Assembly (NCBI GenBank): GCA_964479445.1
Contig: CAYZMH010000058.1
Location: forward strand, 1-22,792
Length of the DNA stretch: 22,792 nt
Direction of reading: 5' to 3'
From: CAYZMH01 sp964479445
Lineage (GTDB): Bacteria; Bacteroidota; Bacteroidia; Bacteroidales; GCA-2748055
The notes below the pieces were generated by a model that was not told the origin of the DNA, searched no databases, and saw only the letters and a program-made list of their open reading frames with translations. Both the position numbers and the translations under genes were made by a program. Below, one piece after another: positions 14,108 to 22,197 of the stretch. Each line of letters opens with the position of its first letter. The first letter of the stretch is position 1.

Positions 14108-15162
14108 AAAACAGACAACGACGTAGCCTGCTCGTAGGTTTTTTTGTCACGCTGGGTTTATTCATCTTCATCGCAACAATCTACCTGGTGGGCAAAAAGG
14201 AGAATATCTTTGGTTCCACAATACAGGTTTCTGCCATTTTCGAAGATGTGAAAGGACTGCGTGAAGGAGATAGAGTGCGCCTCTCCGGAATCGACATTGG
14301 AACAATCAATGGCATCGGATTCCTCAGCGATAACCGGGTGCTTATTCAAATGAGCATGGAAGAGGAGGTGATCCGTTTTGTCAAGAAAGACTCCAAAGCT
14401 ACCATTGCCAATGAGGGGCTCATGGGAAGCAAAGTGGTTATGATCCTCCCCGGAAGTGCACAAAGTCAGCCCGTAACCGAGTTCGATACCCTGTCTACCA
14501 TCGAACAGATCGATGTGGACGATATCATGAGCGAGGTCAAACGATCCAGTGAGAATATTACCGTGGTCACCGGCGAACTGATCTCTATTACACAAAAGAT
14601 CAACCGGGGCGACGGGATCTTTGGCAAGATATTTACGGATACCACTTTTACACGCAATTTGGACGCTTCCAGCAAAAACATTGCCCGGATCACAGACAAT
14701 TTATCGGACATCTCGGAAAAAGTAAAACGCGGTCAGGGAATCGTCGGGAAACTGTTTGCCGATACCCTCATCACCCGGCAAATCGATACGGCAGGCCAGA
14801 ACATAGATCAGATTGCCGTCAATATCAGGGAGATCACCGAAAAGATCAACCGGGGAGAAGGGGTGTTCGGAAGACTTTTTACTGACACTACAATGACCAA
14901 CAACCTCTATTTAACCACCAAAAACCTGGAATCCACCTCGCGAAACCTGCTTAATCTTACCGGGAAGCTCAACAGGGACAGTACAGCCCTGGACCTGTTT
15001 ATAAATGATACCACCTTTGCAGATTCGCTTGAGATTATGATGTACCGGCTGAATACAGGGATCGAAGAGGCTACCAAAGCTGCGGAAGCAGTACAGAACA
15101 GCGGACTGATACGGCTTTTTTCAAAAGATAAAGACAAAAAGAAACAAGAGAAGAAAGAGTGA
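14104..15162 (+). CDS. mlaD: MCE-domain (MlaD-like) protein with 41-residue repeats
   Basis: The product has 352 residues. Residues 9-29 form the inner-membrane anchor. One MCE domain spans about 38-118 (VSAIFEDVKGLREGDRVRLS, IDIGTINGI, ATIANEGLMGSKVVMILPGS). Beyond it lies a long helical region (140-330) with a strict 41-residue repeat: R-G-x-G-x-x-G-[KR]-[IL]-F-x-D-T begins at Arg168, Arg209 and Arg250, and a degenerate fourth unit begins at Arg291 (RDSTALDLFINDTTF). A basic Lys-rich tail ends the protein. MCE proteins form hexameric rings that bind and pass lipids; MlaD of E. coli is much shorter (about 183 residues) and lacks such repeats. The extension is likely to form a periplasmic helical tube or needle. 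Confidence 0.93.
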   Translation: MKNRQRRSLLVGFFVTLGLFIFIATIYLVGKKENIFGSTIQVSAIFEDVKGLREGDRVRLSGIDIGTINGIGFLSDNRVLIQMSMEEEVIRFVKKDSKATIANEGLMGSKVVMILPGSAQSQPVTEFDTLSTIEQIDVDDIMSEVKRSSENITVVTGELISITQKINRGDGIFGKIFTDTTFTRNLDASSKNIARITDNLSDISEKVKRGQGIVGKLFADTLITRQIDTAGQNIDQIAVNIREITEKINRGEGVFGRLFTDTTMTNNLYLTTKNLESTSRNLLNLTGKLNRDSTALDLFINDTTFADSLEIMMYRLNTGIEEATKAAEAVQNSGLIRLFSKDKDKKKQEKKE

Positions 15163-15172
15163 CCCATGTGAA

Positions 15173-15203
15173 AGTATCATGTCCGTCCGCCTTCAATGAT
15201 ACT
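15173..15203 (+). other. Inverted repeat after the mla operon
   Basis: AGTATCAT (15173-15180) pairs perfectly with ATGATACT (15196-15203) across a 15-base loop, just after the mlaD stop. There is no T-tract. It could end or stabilise the mla transcript, or act as an operator for the next gene. Confidence 0.35.
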
Positions 15204-15289
15204 GCACAGGGAATTAGCAGCATAACCTAAACCAAATACGAGGAACATTGTTTTACTGGTGAAAAAGATTTTCTGAATCAATAAAATGG

Positions 15290-16177
15290 ATGATCATGAA
15301 AAAAGTACTGCCTGTAGTAATTCTCGCCCTGTTCCTGCTCTCCTGTCAGAGCAAACCCGGGAACAACACCGGGGAATCTGAACAGCAAACGGCAACCTGG
15401 GAACTTTCCAGCCTGTGGAGCACCGATACGGTGCTGAAAACCCCCGAGTCAGTCCTCTATGATCCCGCACGCGATCTTCTCTTTGTAGCCAATATCAATG
15501 GCAATCCTACCGACAAGGATTCCAACGGCTTTATCACCAAACTCGCCACCGACGGGTCTGTCATTGAGCTGGAGTGGGTGACCGGACTCCATGCTCCAAA
15601 AGGAATGGGTGTTTATGAAAACCTGCTGTTTGTTACAGATATCGACCACCTGGTTGTCATCGATATTCCATCAGCAACCATCAAAGAGAAAGTACCCGTG
15701 GAAGAATCTCAATTCCTGAACGATGTCACTGTAAACAGCAAAGGAAAAGTGTACTTCACCGATATGCGCACCGGAAAGATCCATACCTGGTACGGGGGTG
15801 AACTGGCAACCTGGAAAGAGGGGCTTGAGGGACCAAACGGACTCTACAGCGAGGAAGACCGGGTTATGCTGCTGACCAATGGCAAGCCCCCGGCTGTTAA
15901 AACGGTCTCCACCGGCAATGGAGAGGTTAATACCTATGCAACGGGAATTTCAGGAGGAGATGGCATTGAATATACCGGAATGCCTGACACCTACTTGGTT
16001 TCCGACTGGAGCGGACAGATCTTCCTGGTGCAGAAAGATACCGCTGTTTCACTGCTCAATACCCGGCAGGAAGAGATCAATTCAGCCGATATCGGATTCA
16101 ATAAAGGGGCCTCGGTTGTATACGTTCCGACCTTCTTCGACAACCGGGTGGTAGCTTATAAGCTGGAGAAAAACTAA
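15290..16177 (+). CDS. Lipoprotein with SMP-30/NHL-like beta-propeller
   Basis: The product has 295 residues from ATG 15290; an ATG at 15296 is equally good. The signal peptide ends in the lipobox LLSC (Cys19), followed by a Gly/Glu/Gln-rich linker. From about residue 40 the protein shows repeated propeller blades: ESVLYDPARDLLFVANINGN, APKGMGVYENLLFVTDIDHL, FLNDVTVNSKGKVYFTDMRT, GPNGLYSEEDRVMLLTNGK, GDGIEYTGMPDTYLVSDWSG. This pattern (hydrophobic-x-D-x3-G-x-[IVL]-[YF]-hydrophobic-[TS]-D) belongs to SMP-30/gluconolactonase/NHL-like six-bladed propellers. Some members hydrolyse lactones using bound calcium, others only bind; no specific substrate can be assigned. It lies 127 bases after the mla operon and 17 bases before the ChaN-like gene, with which it probably forms an operon. 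Confidence 0.8.
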   Translation: MIMKKVLPVVILALFLLSCQSKPGNNTGESEQQTATWELSSLWSTDTVLKTPESVLYDPARDLLFVANINGNPTDKDSNGFITKLATDGSVIELEWVTGLHAPKGMGVYENLLFVTDIDHLVVIDIPSATIKEKVPVEESQFLNDVTVNSKGKVYFTDMRTGKIHTWYGGELATWKEGLEGPNGLYSEEDRVMLLTNGKPPAVKTVSTGNGEVNTYATGISGGDGIEYTGMPDTYLVSDWSGQIFLVQKDTAVSLLNTRQEEINSADIGFNKGASVVYVPTFFDNRVVAYKLEKN

Positions 16178-16194
16178 CCGGTTAATAATCCCGT

Positions 16195-17073
16195 ATGAGT
16201 ACAAGACGAAATCGCATCTTTTTTGCATCAACCCTCATCCTGGCTGCACTCCTTCCGGTTACAGGCCAAAAGCCGGCATATACCCTGTACACCGGGCAGG
16301 GGGAACCGGTATCCTACAAAAAGATGGTCAGAAAATGTGCCCGGGCGGATATCATCCTGTTTGGCGAAGAGCACAACAACCCCATCGCCCATTGGCTTCA
16401 ACTTGAATTATTAAAAGACCTCTACGAGAAAAAGGGAGAAGACCTCCTGGCAGGCGCCGAAATGTTCGAGGCCGATAACCAGCTTATCATGGATGAATAT
16501 TTCAATGGATTGATCACAGAGAAAAAGTTTGAAGAGGAGATGCGCCTCTGGAATAATTATGAAACCGATTATAAACCGCTGGTTGAATTTGCAAAGGAAA
16601 ACGGGATCCCCTTTATAGCGACCAATATCCCGCGGCGATATGCAAACTCGGTCTATAAACTCGGACTGGATACCCTGAACTCATTCAGTCAGGAAGCACA
16701 AAAATTCATGATGCCCCTGGCCCTGGCCTACGACACTACCCTCTCCGCTTACGCGGCCCTGTACGGAGGCGGACCCATGGGGGGACATGGCGGTGCCAAC
16801 CTCCGGGATGCCCAGGCTGTAAAAGATGCGACCATGGCTCATTTCATACTCGAAAATTACCGTTCAGGAAAAACCTTTTTGCACTTCCACGGACGGTATC
16901 ATTCTGATCACTACCAGGGTATCTACTACTTTCTGAAAGAACAGGATCCGGATCTTTCGATCATTACCATATCCACGTCATCACAGGAAGAGATATCTTC
17001 CCTGGAGGAAGGCCTGGAGGATACCGCGGATTTTATGATCGTAGTACCCGGCAATATGACCAAAACCTACTAA
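16195..17073 (+). CDS. ChaN-like haem-binding-family (PF04187) exported protein
   Basis: The product has 292 residues. A signal peptide (core IFFASTLILAALLPVTG) is cut before QKP; there is no lipobox Cys, unlike many ChaN proteins. The family signature ILFGEEHNNPIAHWLQLELL (54-73; His60, His66) and AGAEMFEADNQ are present, followed by YKPLVEFAKENGIPFIATNIPR, the late LHFHGRYHSDHYQGI segment and a C-terminal VVPGNM. ChaN of Campylobacter binds haem as a dimer and is linked to iron uptake; related domains are also found in TIKI-like metal proteases. The real ligand here is unknown. The gene ends the plus-strand run and is followed by a terminator. Confidence 0.85.
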   Translation: MSTRRNRIFFASTLILAALLPVTGQKPAYTLYTGQGEPVSYKKMVRKCARADIILFGEEHNNPIAHWLQLELLKDLYEKKGEDLLAGAEMFEADNQLIMDEYFNGLITEKKFEEEMRLWNNYETDYKPLVEFAKENGIPFIATNIPRRYANSVYKLGLDTLNSFSQEAQKFMMPLALAYDTTLSAYAALYGGGPMGGHGGANLRDAQAVKDATMAHFILENYRSGKTFLHFHGRYHSDHYQGIYYFLKEQDPDLSIITISTSSQEEISSLEEGLEDTADFMIVVPGNMTKTY

Positions 17074-17097
17074 TGCACGCCCGAATCGTTCGAATTT

Positions 17098-17133
17098 AAA
17101 AAAGGCAGCGTCGAATAAGCCGCTGCCTTTTTT
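17098..17133. terminator. Bidirectional intrinsic terminator
   Basis: An A-run and GGCAGCG arm (17098-17110) pairs with CGCTGCC and a T-run (17121-17133) across a 10-base loop. It lies between convergent genes, with A-tract and T-tract on opposite sides, so it can stop transcription from both directions. Confidence 0.88.
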
Positions 17134-17164
17134 CTTTCTGGTTAACTAAATACCTTCGGCCTGA

Positions 17165-19231
17165 TCAGGGCGTATACGTATTTCCTGTGCTGTTGCCAAT
17201 AAAAGAGTTATTGGCGGAGCCCGATTCAATGTCATTGATCGTACCGGCACCCTGCCAGTATACACCGGATCCATCGCTGTTCTCAATGGTGGAATTGGTA
17301 ATGGTCACTTCAGCTCCTTCGTCACCGCCCACTGCGGTAAACGGATCCTCAAAGTTATCCAGGTCCATGCTCGCACCACCTGCATAGTTCACATGCACAT
17401 GGTCCAGTGCGTTCCGGGCATCCGCTGTTTCAAACCAGATACCGCCCCAGTGGATCTGACCGGCTTCGTTGGAGCTGGAGAGGGTGATCATATCGCCCGA
17501 TGTCCCCAGCGCGCTGAAATATCCTGCATCAAAGACCTTGAAGAAATAGTCCTCATCAATCCTGATGGAAACACCAGGGTCCAGGTTCAGTCCGCTGTTG
17601 ACCTCCACATTACCGGTAAGCCTGTAGGTGGCATTACCCTGGAGGGATACCCAGGTGCTCTCTTCCGTAAGATACGATCCGAACACCTCTACCCCATCCC
17701 ATCCGTTTCCGGAGAACGAAGTGTTCTCATCCATCATCTTCGCCTGGTTCGCCTCCAGTCCTAAAGCGTGGTCTGTGTTGTCGGCAAACGTATTGGAACT
17801 GAAATTTTCAATATCTCCAAACCTTACATACATGCCATACCCACCACTGTTGCTGACCTCGGTGTTGATTACAGATAGCTTACCACCTTCCATAACGGCC
17901 ACGTTTGCAGGCAAATCAACAAAATCGGCAAATCCGCCAAACTCGGAATTTCCCGCATAGGATACCTCTACATTGTTCAGGGTATTTCGCACATCGGCTG
18001 AATGGATGCTGAGTCCCTTCCACAAAATTCCGGAAGCTGAAGCTGCGCTGGTAAATACAATTCGGTCACCACCGGACGCATCAGCCACAAAAACCCCCTC
18101 CCCTTCTACCTGGATCTTTACATCCTCAGCCATCTCAAGGTGGGTGCCCGCTTCAAAATCAAGGTACGAGGTGATGTACAGGTCGCCGGTTACATAGTAC
18201 CGTGCAGAACCATTGAGCCGCTTCAGCGTTTTGTCATCATTCTCATCCAGGGTGGAACCAAATATCTCTACATCATAATCATTGCCCGAAAAAGTCGTAT
18301 TGCCATCAATCATCGTGGCCTGGGCTATATGCACCCCTACGGCTGTAAGGGTATTATCGGTGAATGCATTATCAGCAAAACTCTTCAGCTCCCCGTACCG
18401 GACATACATGCCGTAACCACCGCTGTTGGAAACCTTGGAATTGGTCAGGTTCAACACACCCCCTTCCATAACGGCAATGGAAGCTTGTAAATCGACGAAA
18501 TTGGCAAATCCTCCGAATTCGGAGTTTCCGGCATGACTGATATCCACGTAGGACAGTTCATTGCGCGCATCGGTGGAAGCGATACGTACCCCTTTCCAGA
18601 GCTGTCCTCCAGTCGCATTTGAACTGGTCATAACAATGCGGTTCCCCGATTCACCGGCAGCAATTAATGCCCCGTTTTCTGTAACATCCAGCACCACATC
18701 TTCATCCGCATGGATCAGCACTCCCGGTTCAATGGTCAGTTCAGCATTCAGGTACGTGTTGCCTGTCAGGTGATAGTCCGGTGTGGCGGGATCCTCAATA
18801 TGATCGGTCCAGGTCTCATCGCTGTTTACCTGTCCCGATACTTCGACAGGATTAATACCGGAACCACCGGAAACAGCTGTCACCGTAACCTGGTCCATGT
18901 CATCGCTCACCCCGTTGGATACGGTAAGCTTAACCACATAGTCCCCCGCCATATCAGGGGTAAAGGATGGATTAACAGTAGCCGGATCCGAAATAAACAC
19001 CTGGCTCCCGGAAGGCTTGCTGTCGATTACCCACAGGTAAACCATCGTACCCTGTACACCTGATGAACCCGAGCCATCCAGGGTAACGGTTTCTCCTACA
19101 TTCACCGTTACATCCGATCCTGCATCGGCTGTGAGCGTAATCTGCTCCTGCAGGTCACAGGATGATAGTCCCACGATTAATCCGAGGGACATACTAAACA
19201 CAAATTTCAAACGAATTATTTTCTGCATCAT
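17165..19231 (-). CDS. Lipoprotein with PKD domain and duplicated beta-helix domains
   Basis: The product has 688 residues from the ATG at 19231 (another ATG at 19228). The signal peptide ends in GLSSC (Cys25), so it is a lipoprotein. Residues about 30-120 form a PKD-type domain (ADAGSDVTVNVGETVTLDGSGS, AGDYVVKLTVSNG). Three successive right-handed beta-helix-like units of about 190 residues follow, each starting with a YxLTGNxYxxxxLxxxPGVxIxxxED pattern, then WKGVRI or WGGIWF, NxLxxVxxxxAG, and an NSGGYGMYVR-type turn. Units one and two are close copies (AGNSEFGGFA-x-FVDL, VMEGG and SNSGGYGMYVR in both), offset by exactly 192 codons; the third is diverged. Beta-helix lipoproteins of this type usually sit at the surface and bind or cleave glycans, but no catalytic residues were recognised. 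Surface glycan binding or adhesion is an inference. Confidence 0.82.
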   Translation of the reverse strand: MMQKIIRLKFVFSMSLGLIVGLSSCDLQEQITLTADAGSDVTVNVGETVTLDGSGSSGVQGTMVYLWVIDSKPSGSQVFISDPATVNPSFTPDMAGDYVVKLTVSNGVSDDMDQVTVTAVSGGSGINPVEVSGQVNSDETWTDHIEDPATPDYHLTGNTYLNAELTIEPGVLIHADEDVVLDVTENGALIAAGESGNRIVMTSSNATGGQLWKGVRIASTDARNELSYVDISHAGNSEFGGFANFVDLQASIAVMEGGVLNLTNSKVSNSGGYGMYVRYGELKSFADNAFTDNTLTAVGVHIAQATMIDGNTTFSGNDYDVEIFGSTLDENDDKTLKRLNGSARYYVTGDLYITSYLDFEAGTHLEMAEDVKIQVEGEGVFVADASGGDRIVFTSAASASGILWKGLSIHSADVRNTLNNVEVSYAGNSEFGGFADFVDLPANVAVMEGGKLSVINTEVSNSGGYGMYVRFGDIENFSSNTFADNTDHALGLEANQAKMMDENTSFSGNGWDGVEVFGSYLTEESTWVSLQGNATYRLTGNVEVNSGLNLDPGVSIRIDEDYFFKVFDAGYFSALGTSGDMITLSSSNEAGQIHWGGIWFETADARNALDHVHVNYAGGASMDLDNFEDPFTAVGGDEGAEVTITNSTIENSDGSGVYWQGAGTINDIESGSANNSFIGNSTGNTYTP

Positions 19232-19397
19232 GACATACAATAGTTTAATGATTAAATGATTTTCAGATCTTTTTCTCTTCTAATGTAGCACTTCCTGTAT
19301 GTACGGCAAAAAACTTTTGAGGAAAAGGGGGATCTGGTTTGATCAATGGAATCCTGCAAAGGATAGGTAGCACCGTGATGGCATGCTGACTATCTCT

Positions 19398-19838
19398 TTA
19401 CTCTTCACTATCCAGTTCGTTCCTGAATGTTTTGATACTCTTATCCAGTGCGGTTTTTAATTCATCCAATTCGGCTTTTAACTCCTCTTTTTCTTGTTCT
19501 CCGGCCTTCTCCAGCTCCCTGACCTTTGCGTCCAACTCCCGGGCCTTCTTCTCCATATTTTCAACCCTTTCCTTATATTTTTCGCGGACATCGTCATTAA
19601 GATCCTCGTAACGGGTCCGAAGGGTTGTAACTTCCTTATTAACACTGTCAGCAACTTTTCCATACTGAGCTGCCAGATCATCCATCTTGTCTTCGGCAAA
19701 TTCCCCGGCGGTTTCAGCCGCCTCCCGGACTTCTTTTTTCACATCGTCAGCCGTGGTATCCTGGCTTTTCTTGTCGCCGCTGCAGGAAAATGCCGCCAGC
19801 GTAAAAAGGGCAATCAAAAAAAATGTAATCTTTTTCAT
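19398..19838 (-). CDS. Small coiled-coil lipoprotein
   Basis: The product has 146 residues. The signal peptide MKKITFFLIALFTLAAFSC ends in the lipobox AAFSC (Cys19). The whole mature part is charged helix: an N-terminal Ala/Glu/Asp-rich stretch (VKKEVREAAETAGEFAEDKM) and a heptad-rich coiled coil (ELDAKVRELEKAGEQEKEEL). Its composition resembles stress-related helical lipoproteins and the helical protein encoded at 10885, but no named family is certain. It stands alone, with a plausible promoter about 80 bases upstream. Confidence 0.75.
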   Translation of the reverse strand: MKKITFFLIALFTLAAFSCSGDKKSQDTTADDVKKEVREAAETAGEFAEDKMDDLAAQYGKVADSVNKEVTTLRTRYEDLNDDVREKYKERVENMEKKARELDAKVRELEKAGEQEKEELKAELDELKTALDKSIKTFRNELDSEE

Positions 19839-19918
19839 GGTAATGTAGTTTTAGTGGACATTTTTATGAAATGTTCTACGTATCCTGCATTTAACGCGTC
19901 AGTATTAATTGATCTGAA

Positions 19919-19949
19919 TAAAGTTAACTTCCAATAACACCGTACGCAA
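19919..19949 (-). promoter_or_regulatory. Candidate promoter of the small coiled-coil lipoprotein
   Basis: On the minus strand TTG (19949-19947) is followed after 20 bases by TAACTTTA (19926-19919), which matches the Bacteroidota -33/-7 arrangement (TTTG and TAnnTTTG) at seven of eight bases of the -7 box. The start codon lies about 80 bases downstream. Confidence 0.4.
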
Positions 19950-20059
19950 GAGAGAATATATAAAATTCAGTGTTTTTCCCATGCTTTTCACCATAGGTTC
20001 TTTTTGATATAAATCTGTTTAACAGATAGATAAATGACAGTGGCAACCCTTTTGCCCGG

Positions 20060-20989
20060 CTAAAACATCCATTTCCGTACAGCAGCCACCTTTTTTGTGG
20101 GGTGTATGACCCGTATTATATACCCGCCCCCGGGAAAAAACCCAGGGTCAAGGTACGTGCGCGATTGCAACACATTCTGTTTCCCCATCAGCTTTCCCTG
20201 CATGGTATAGATCTCCATCACTGCACCTGGCAGCAAATCCGGATCCACTAAAACCAAGACCTTGTTAGTTCTTCGATCACTATACAGTTTCAATACTTCC
20301 TGCCTTTCACCATTACCGGGGGAATAATAGGTGGCATCATCTCCGGAGATTGTCACTGAATCAATTCGTAATTCACAAATGCCCATATCATAAAGATCAA
20401 ACTCTTTACCCAGGTTCAGGAATGAGAAGTCCTCCACTTCCAGAGCTTTATCCGTGACCTCCCAGTCATTAAAAGTGCTTCCTTTTTTATGAATGGTGAT
20501 TGAAAAAGTGCTGGCACTCGCGGAGTAGGTAAAGTGACTCTCATACCATTTGCCGGTTGAAAATCTTCTTTCAGACTGATACTGATTCCCCTGGTCATCC
20601 GACACGCCAAATCGATAGAAATCGTCGTCGTGCAAATGAAGCACCTGATAGAAAAAGGAGTTCTCCTCGCTCAGGGGGCTATTGGAAAATCCCACGGTAG
20701 GAACCAGTTGGTCTTCAGGATTCTCTACAACATTCACCAGGAAACTCAACGATATGGTAAAATCCTCCCCGCTGTTAACAGCTGGGAACTCCGGTGAAGA
20801 AGCATAGGTATCAATAGTTCCTTCAAATACATAACATACAAAATTCTCATTCAGAGAATCCCAGTACTGGTAGCCATCAGAACGGACATCATACCCTGGA
20901 TCAGAAGTGAACATCTCGGTGTAGTAGGATTGACCTCTTGCACTAACATAAAACACCGCCAGAACAGCGGTTAAAATCAGGAATTTCAT
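20060..20989 (-). CDS. Secreted protein with lectin-like domain and T9SS-type C-terminus
   Basis: The product has 309 residues. The signal peptide MKFLILTAVLAVFYVSARG is cut before QSYY. Residues about 22-215 form a beta-sandwich of concanavalin/LamG-like appearance (FTISLSFLVNVVENPEDQLV, FYQVLHLHDDDFYRFGVSD, STGKWYESHFTYSASASTFS, CELRIDSVTISGDD). Residues about 235-309 resemble a T9SS type A sorting domain (NKVLVLVDPDLLPGAVMEIY, TMQGKLMGKQNV, GGYIIRVIHPTKKVAAVRKW), though the usual PNP start is replaced by VDPD. The protein is therefore likely to be exported to the surface by T9SS. It is a single gene with no near operon partner. The ligand is unknown. Confidence 0.75.
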   Translation of the reverse strand: MKFLILTAVLAVFYVSARGQSYYTEMFTSDPGYDVRSDGYQYWDSLNENFVCYVFEGTIDTYASSPEFPAVNSGEDFTISLSFLVNVVENPEDQLVPTVGFSNSPLSEENSFFYQVLHLHDDDFYRFGVSDDQGNQYQSERRFSTGKWYESHFTYSASASTFSITIHKKGSTFNDWEVTDKALEVEDFSFLNLGKEFDLYDMGICELRIDSVTISGDDATYYSPGNGERQEVLKLYSDRRTNKVLVLVDPDLLPGAVMEIYTMQGKLMGKQNVLQSRTYLDPGFFPGGGYIIRVIHPTKKVAAVRKWMF

Positions 20990-21441
20990 AATGAGTTGGT
21001 TTTAAGGAGCGTGATTTATTAATCATGGTACCACCATTGAAAGGTACTGAAATGCAGGAAGAAATAAAAATATTCTGCAGCAGTACCCGGTTAGGTATCC
21101 CTCACCCGGTGGAAATTCACAGGATTGATCATCCTGGTGGTACCTGCTTTGGTATTCCCGGTTGGGCAACAAGCCTCTCTAATGGTAACCTTTCCTGCTG
21201 ACAAGGGCGATCTGACCATCCTGTCATATTGACTTTTTTAAACTCAATTTTTGCCATTTTGACATTAATATTCATTTCACGAATTCTGGTCTGAATGCAG
21301 GGCGTAACATTATATATTACTGTTTTCCTGCATTTTATGAATTTAACAACACCATAAAACCCATGATCTGGCATGCAGTTTGATATTTAGTTTAGCGAGA
21401 GAATAAAATAAATGTCTAACCAAAAAAAAGGAGGTACGATT
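20990..21441. other. Divergent intergenic region upstream of hsp20
   Basis: About 450 bases lie between the minus-strand T9SS cargo gene and the hsp20 start at 21442. The half nearest hsp20 is AT-rich (about 21230-21330). GGTGGTACC occurs near both 21040 (on the minus strand) and 21137. An 81-codon minus-strand frame (21129-21374) shows no signal, repeat or family pattern and is not called a gene. No CIRCE-type heat-shock element (TTAGCACTC ... GAGTGCTAA) was seen. TAGTTTAG at 21388-21395 is a weak -7 candidate for hsp20. Confidence 0.4.
21428..21435 (+). promoter_or_regulatory. Strong Shine-Dalgarno sequence of hsp20
   Basis: AAGGAGGT lies six bases before the ATG at 21442. It fixes the start there and rules out the in-frame ATG at 21412, whose coding sequence would include it. 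Such a complete Shine-Dalgarno is exceptional among the genes in this window. Confidence 0.85.
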
Positions 21442-21894
21442 ATGACACTACCAAGATTATCAGATACGCGCTATCCGTCATTTCCTTCCTTTATCGATAA
21501 GTTTCTGGAAGGAGATCTGATGGACTGGACCAGGTCAAACTTTGCCGACATGAATACCACGTTACCTGCCGTTAACGTGAAAGAGAACGAAAACGAATAC
21601 CAGATTGATGTGGCAGCACCCGGTCTGCAAAAAAATGATTTCAATGTAAACTATGACAACGGCATGCTGACTATCTCATCGGAGAAAAAAGAGGAGAACG
21701 AAGAGAAAGAAGGTGAAAAGGTAACCCGTAAAGAGTTCAGTTATCAGTCATTCCAGCGCAGTTTCGGTATCCCCGAAAATGTAGTCAATGCGGATAAGAT
21801 CACCGCAAAATACACCGATGGGATCCTTCATGTAGTCCTTCCCAAGAAGGATGAAGCAAGGCCCAAACCTGCAAAGCAGATTAAGATTTCGTAA
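21442..21894 (+). CDS. Small heat shock protein (Hsp20/alpha-crystallin family)
   Basis: The product has 150 residues. An N-terminal arm (1-38) is followed by the alpha-crystallin domain (about 40-135): LPAVNVKENENEYQIDVAAP, GLQKNDFNVNYDNGMLTISS, then the charged loop EKKEENEEKEGEK, FSYQSFQRSFGIPE and the conserved A-K-Y-T-D-G-I-L-H-V-V-L-P (123-134). The C-terminus ends in IKI, the I-x-I motif used for oligomer assembly. Hsp20 proteins hold unfolding proteins in a refoldable state. The gene is monocistronic: it has its own strong ribosome-binding site and a terminator about 65 bases after the stop. Confidence 0.96.
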   Translation: MTLPRLSDTRYPSFPSFIDKFLEGDLMDWTRSNFADMNTTLPAVNVKENENEYQIDVAAPGLQKNDFNVNYDNGMLTISSEKKEENEEKEGEKVTRKEFSYQSFQRSFGIPENVVNADKITAKYTDGILHVVLPKKDEARPKPAKQIKIS

Positions 21895-21960
21895 CGGAAT
21901 ACTATCCGTTACCGGAATAAAAGCAAGCAGGTTCAGGGATAAAAAAACGCACTTCTGTTT

Positions 21961-21994
21961 GCCGGATGGTGTATGGACTCCATCCGGCTTTTTT
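21961..21994 (+). terminator. Intrinsic terminator of hsp20
   Basis: GCCGGATGG (21961-21969) pairs with CCATCCGGC (21980-21988) over a 10-base loop and is followed by six T. Confidence 0.93.
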
Positions 21995-22116
21995 ATGTTA
22001 CCCGCCCTGCAACCCTTCCCGGTAATATTCCATCCGTCAACAGCTGGTAACTTCGATAGAAACATCATGCACCCTGAAAAAATAGTACGAATAAGTATGC
22101 ATTTCCTGGCTTTTGT

Positions 22117-22124
22117 TATTTTTG
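22117..22124 (+). promoter_or_regulatory. Candidate -7 promoter element of the PSP1 gene
   Basis: TATTTTTG fully matches TAnnTTTG and lies about 73 bases before the ATG at 22198, but no TTTG -33 box is visible at the expected distance. Confidence 0.3.
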
Positions 22125-22197
22125 CATTTTAAGATCTTTTTATCTTGTATTAGTTGATTCTATTTATGATTTTTGTATAAATTAAAATCAATTTCTT

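Noticed and set aside
19380..19396. A 17-base sequence (GGCATGCTGACTATCTC) repeated exactly inside hsp20 near 21661
   Set aside because: Similarity stops sharply on both sides, one copy is coding and the other intergenic, and no element or boundary is associated; probably chance.
21129..21374. A minus-strand frame of 81 codons upstream of hsp20
   Set aside because: It has mixed composition, no signal peptide, no domain and no ribosome-binding site, and lies in a region expected to hold promoters.
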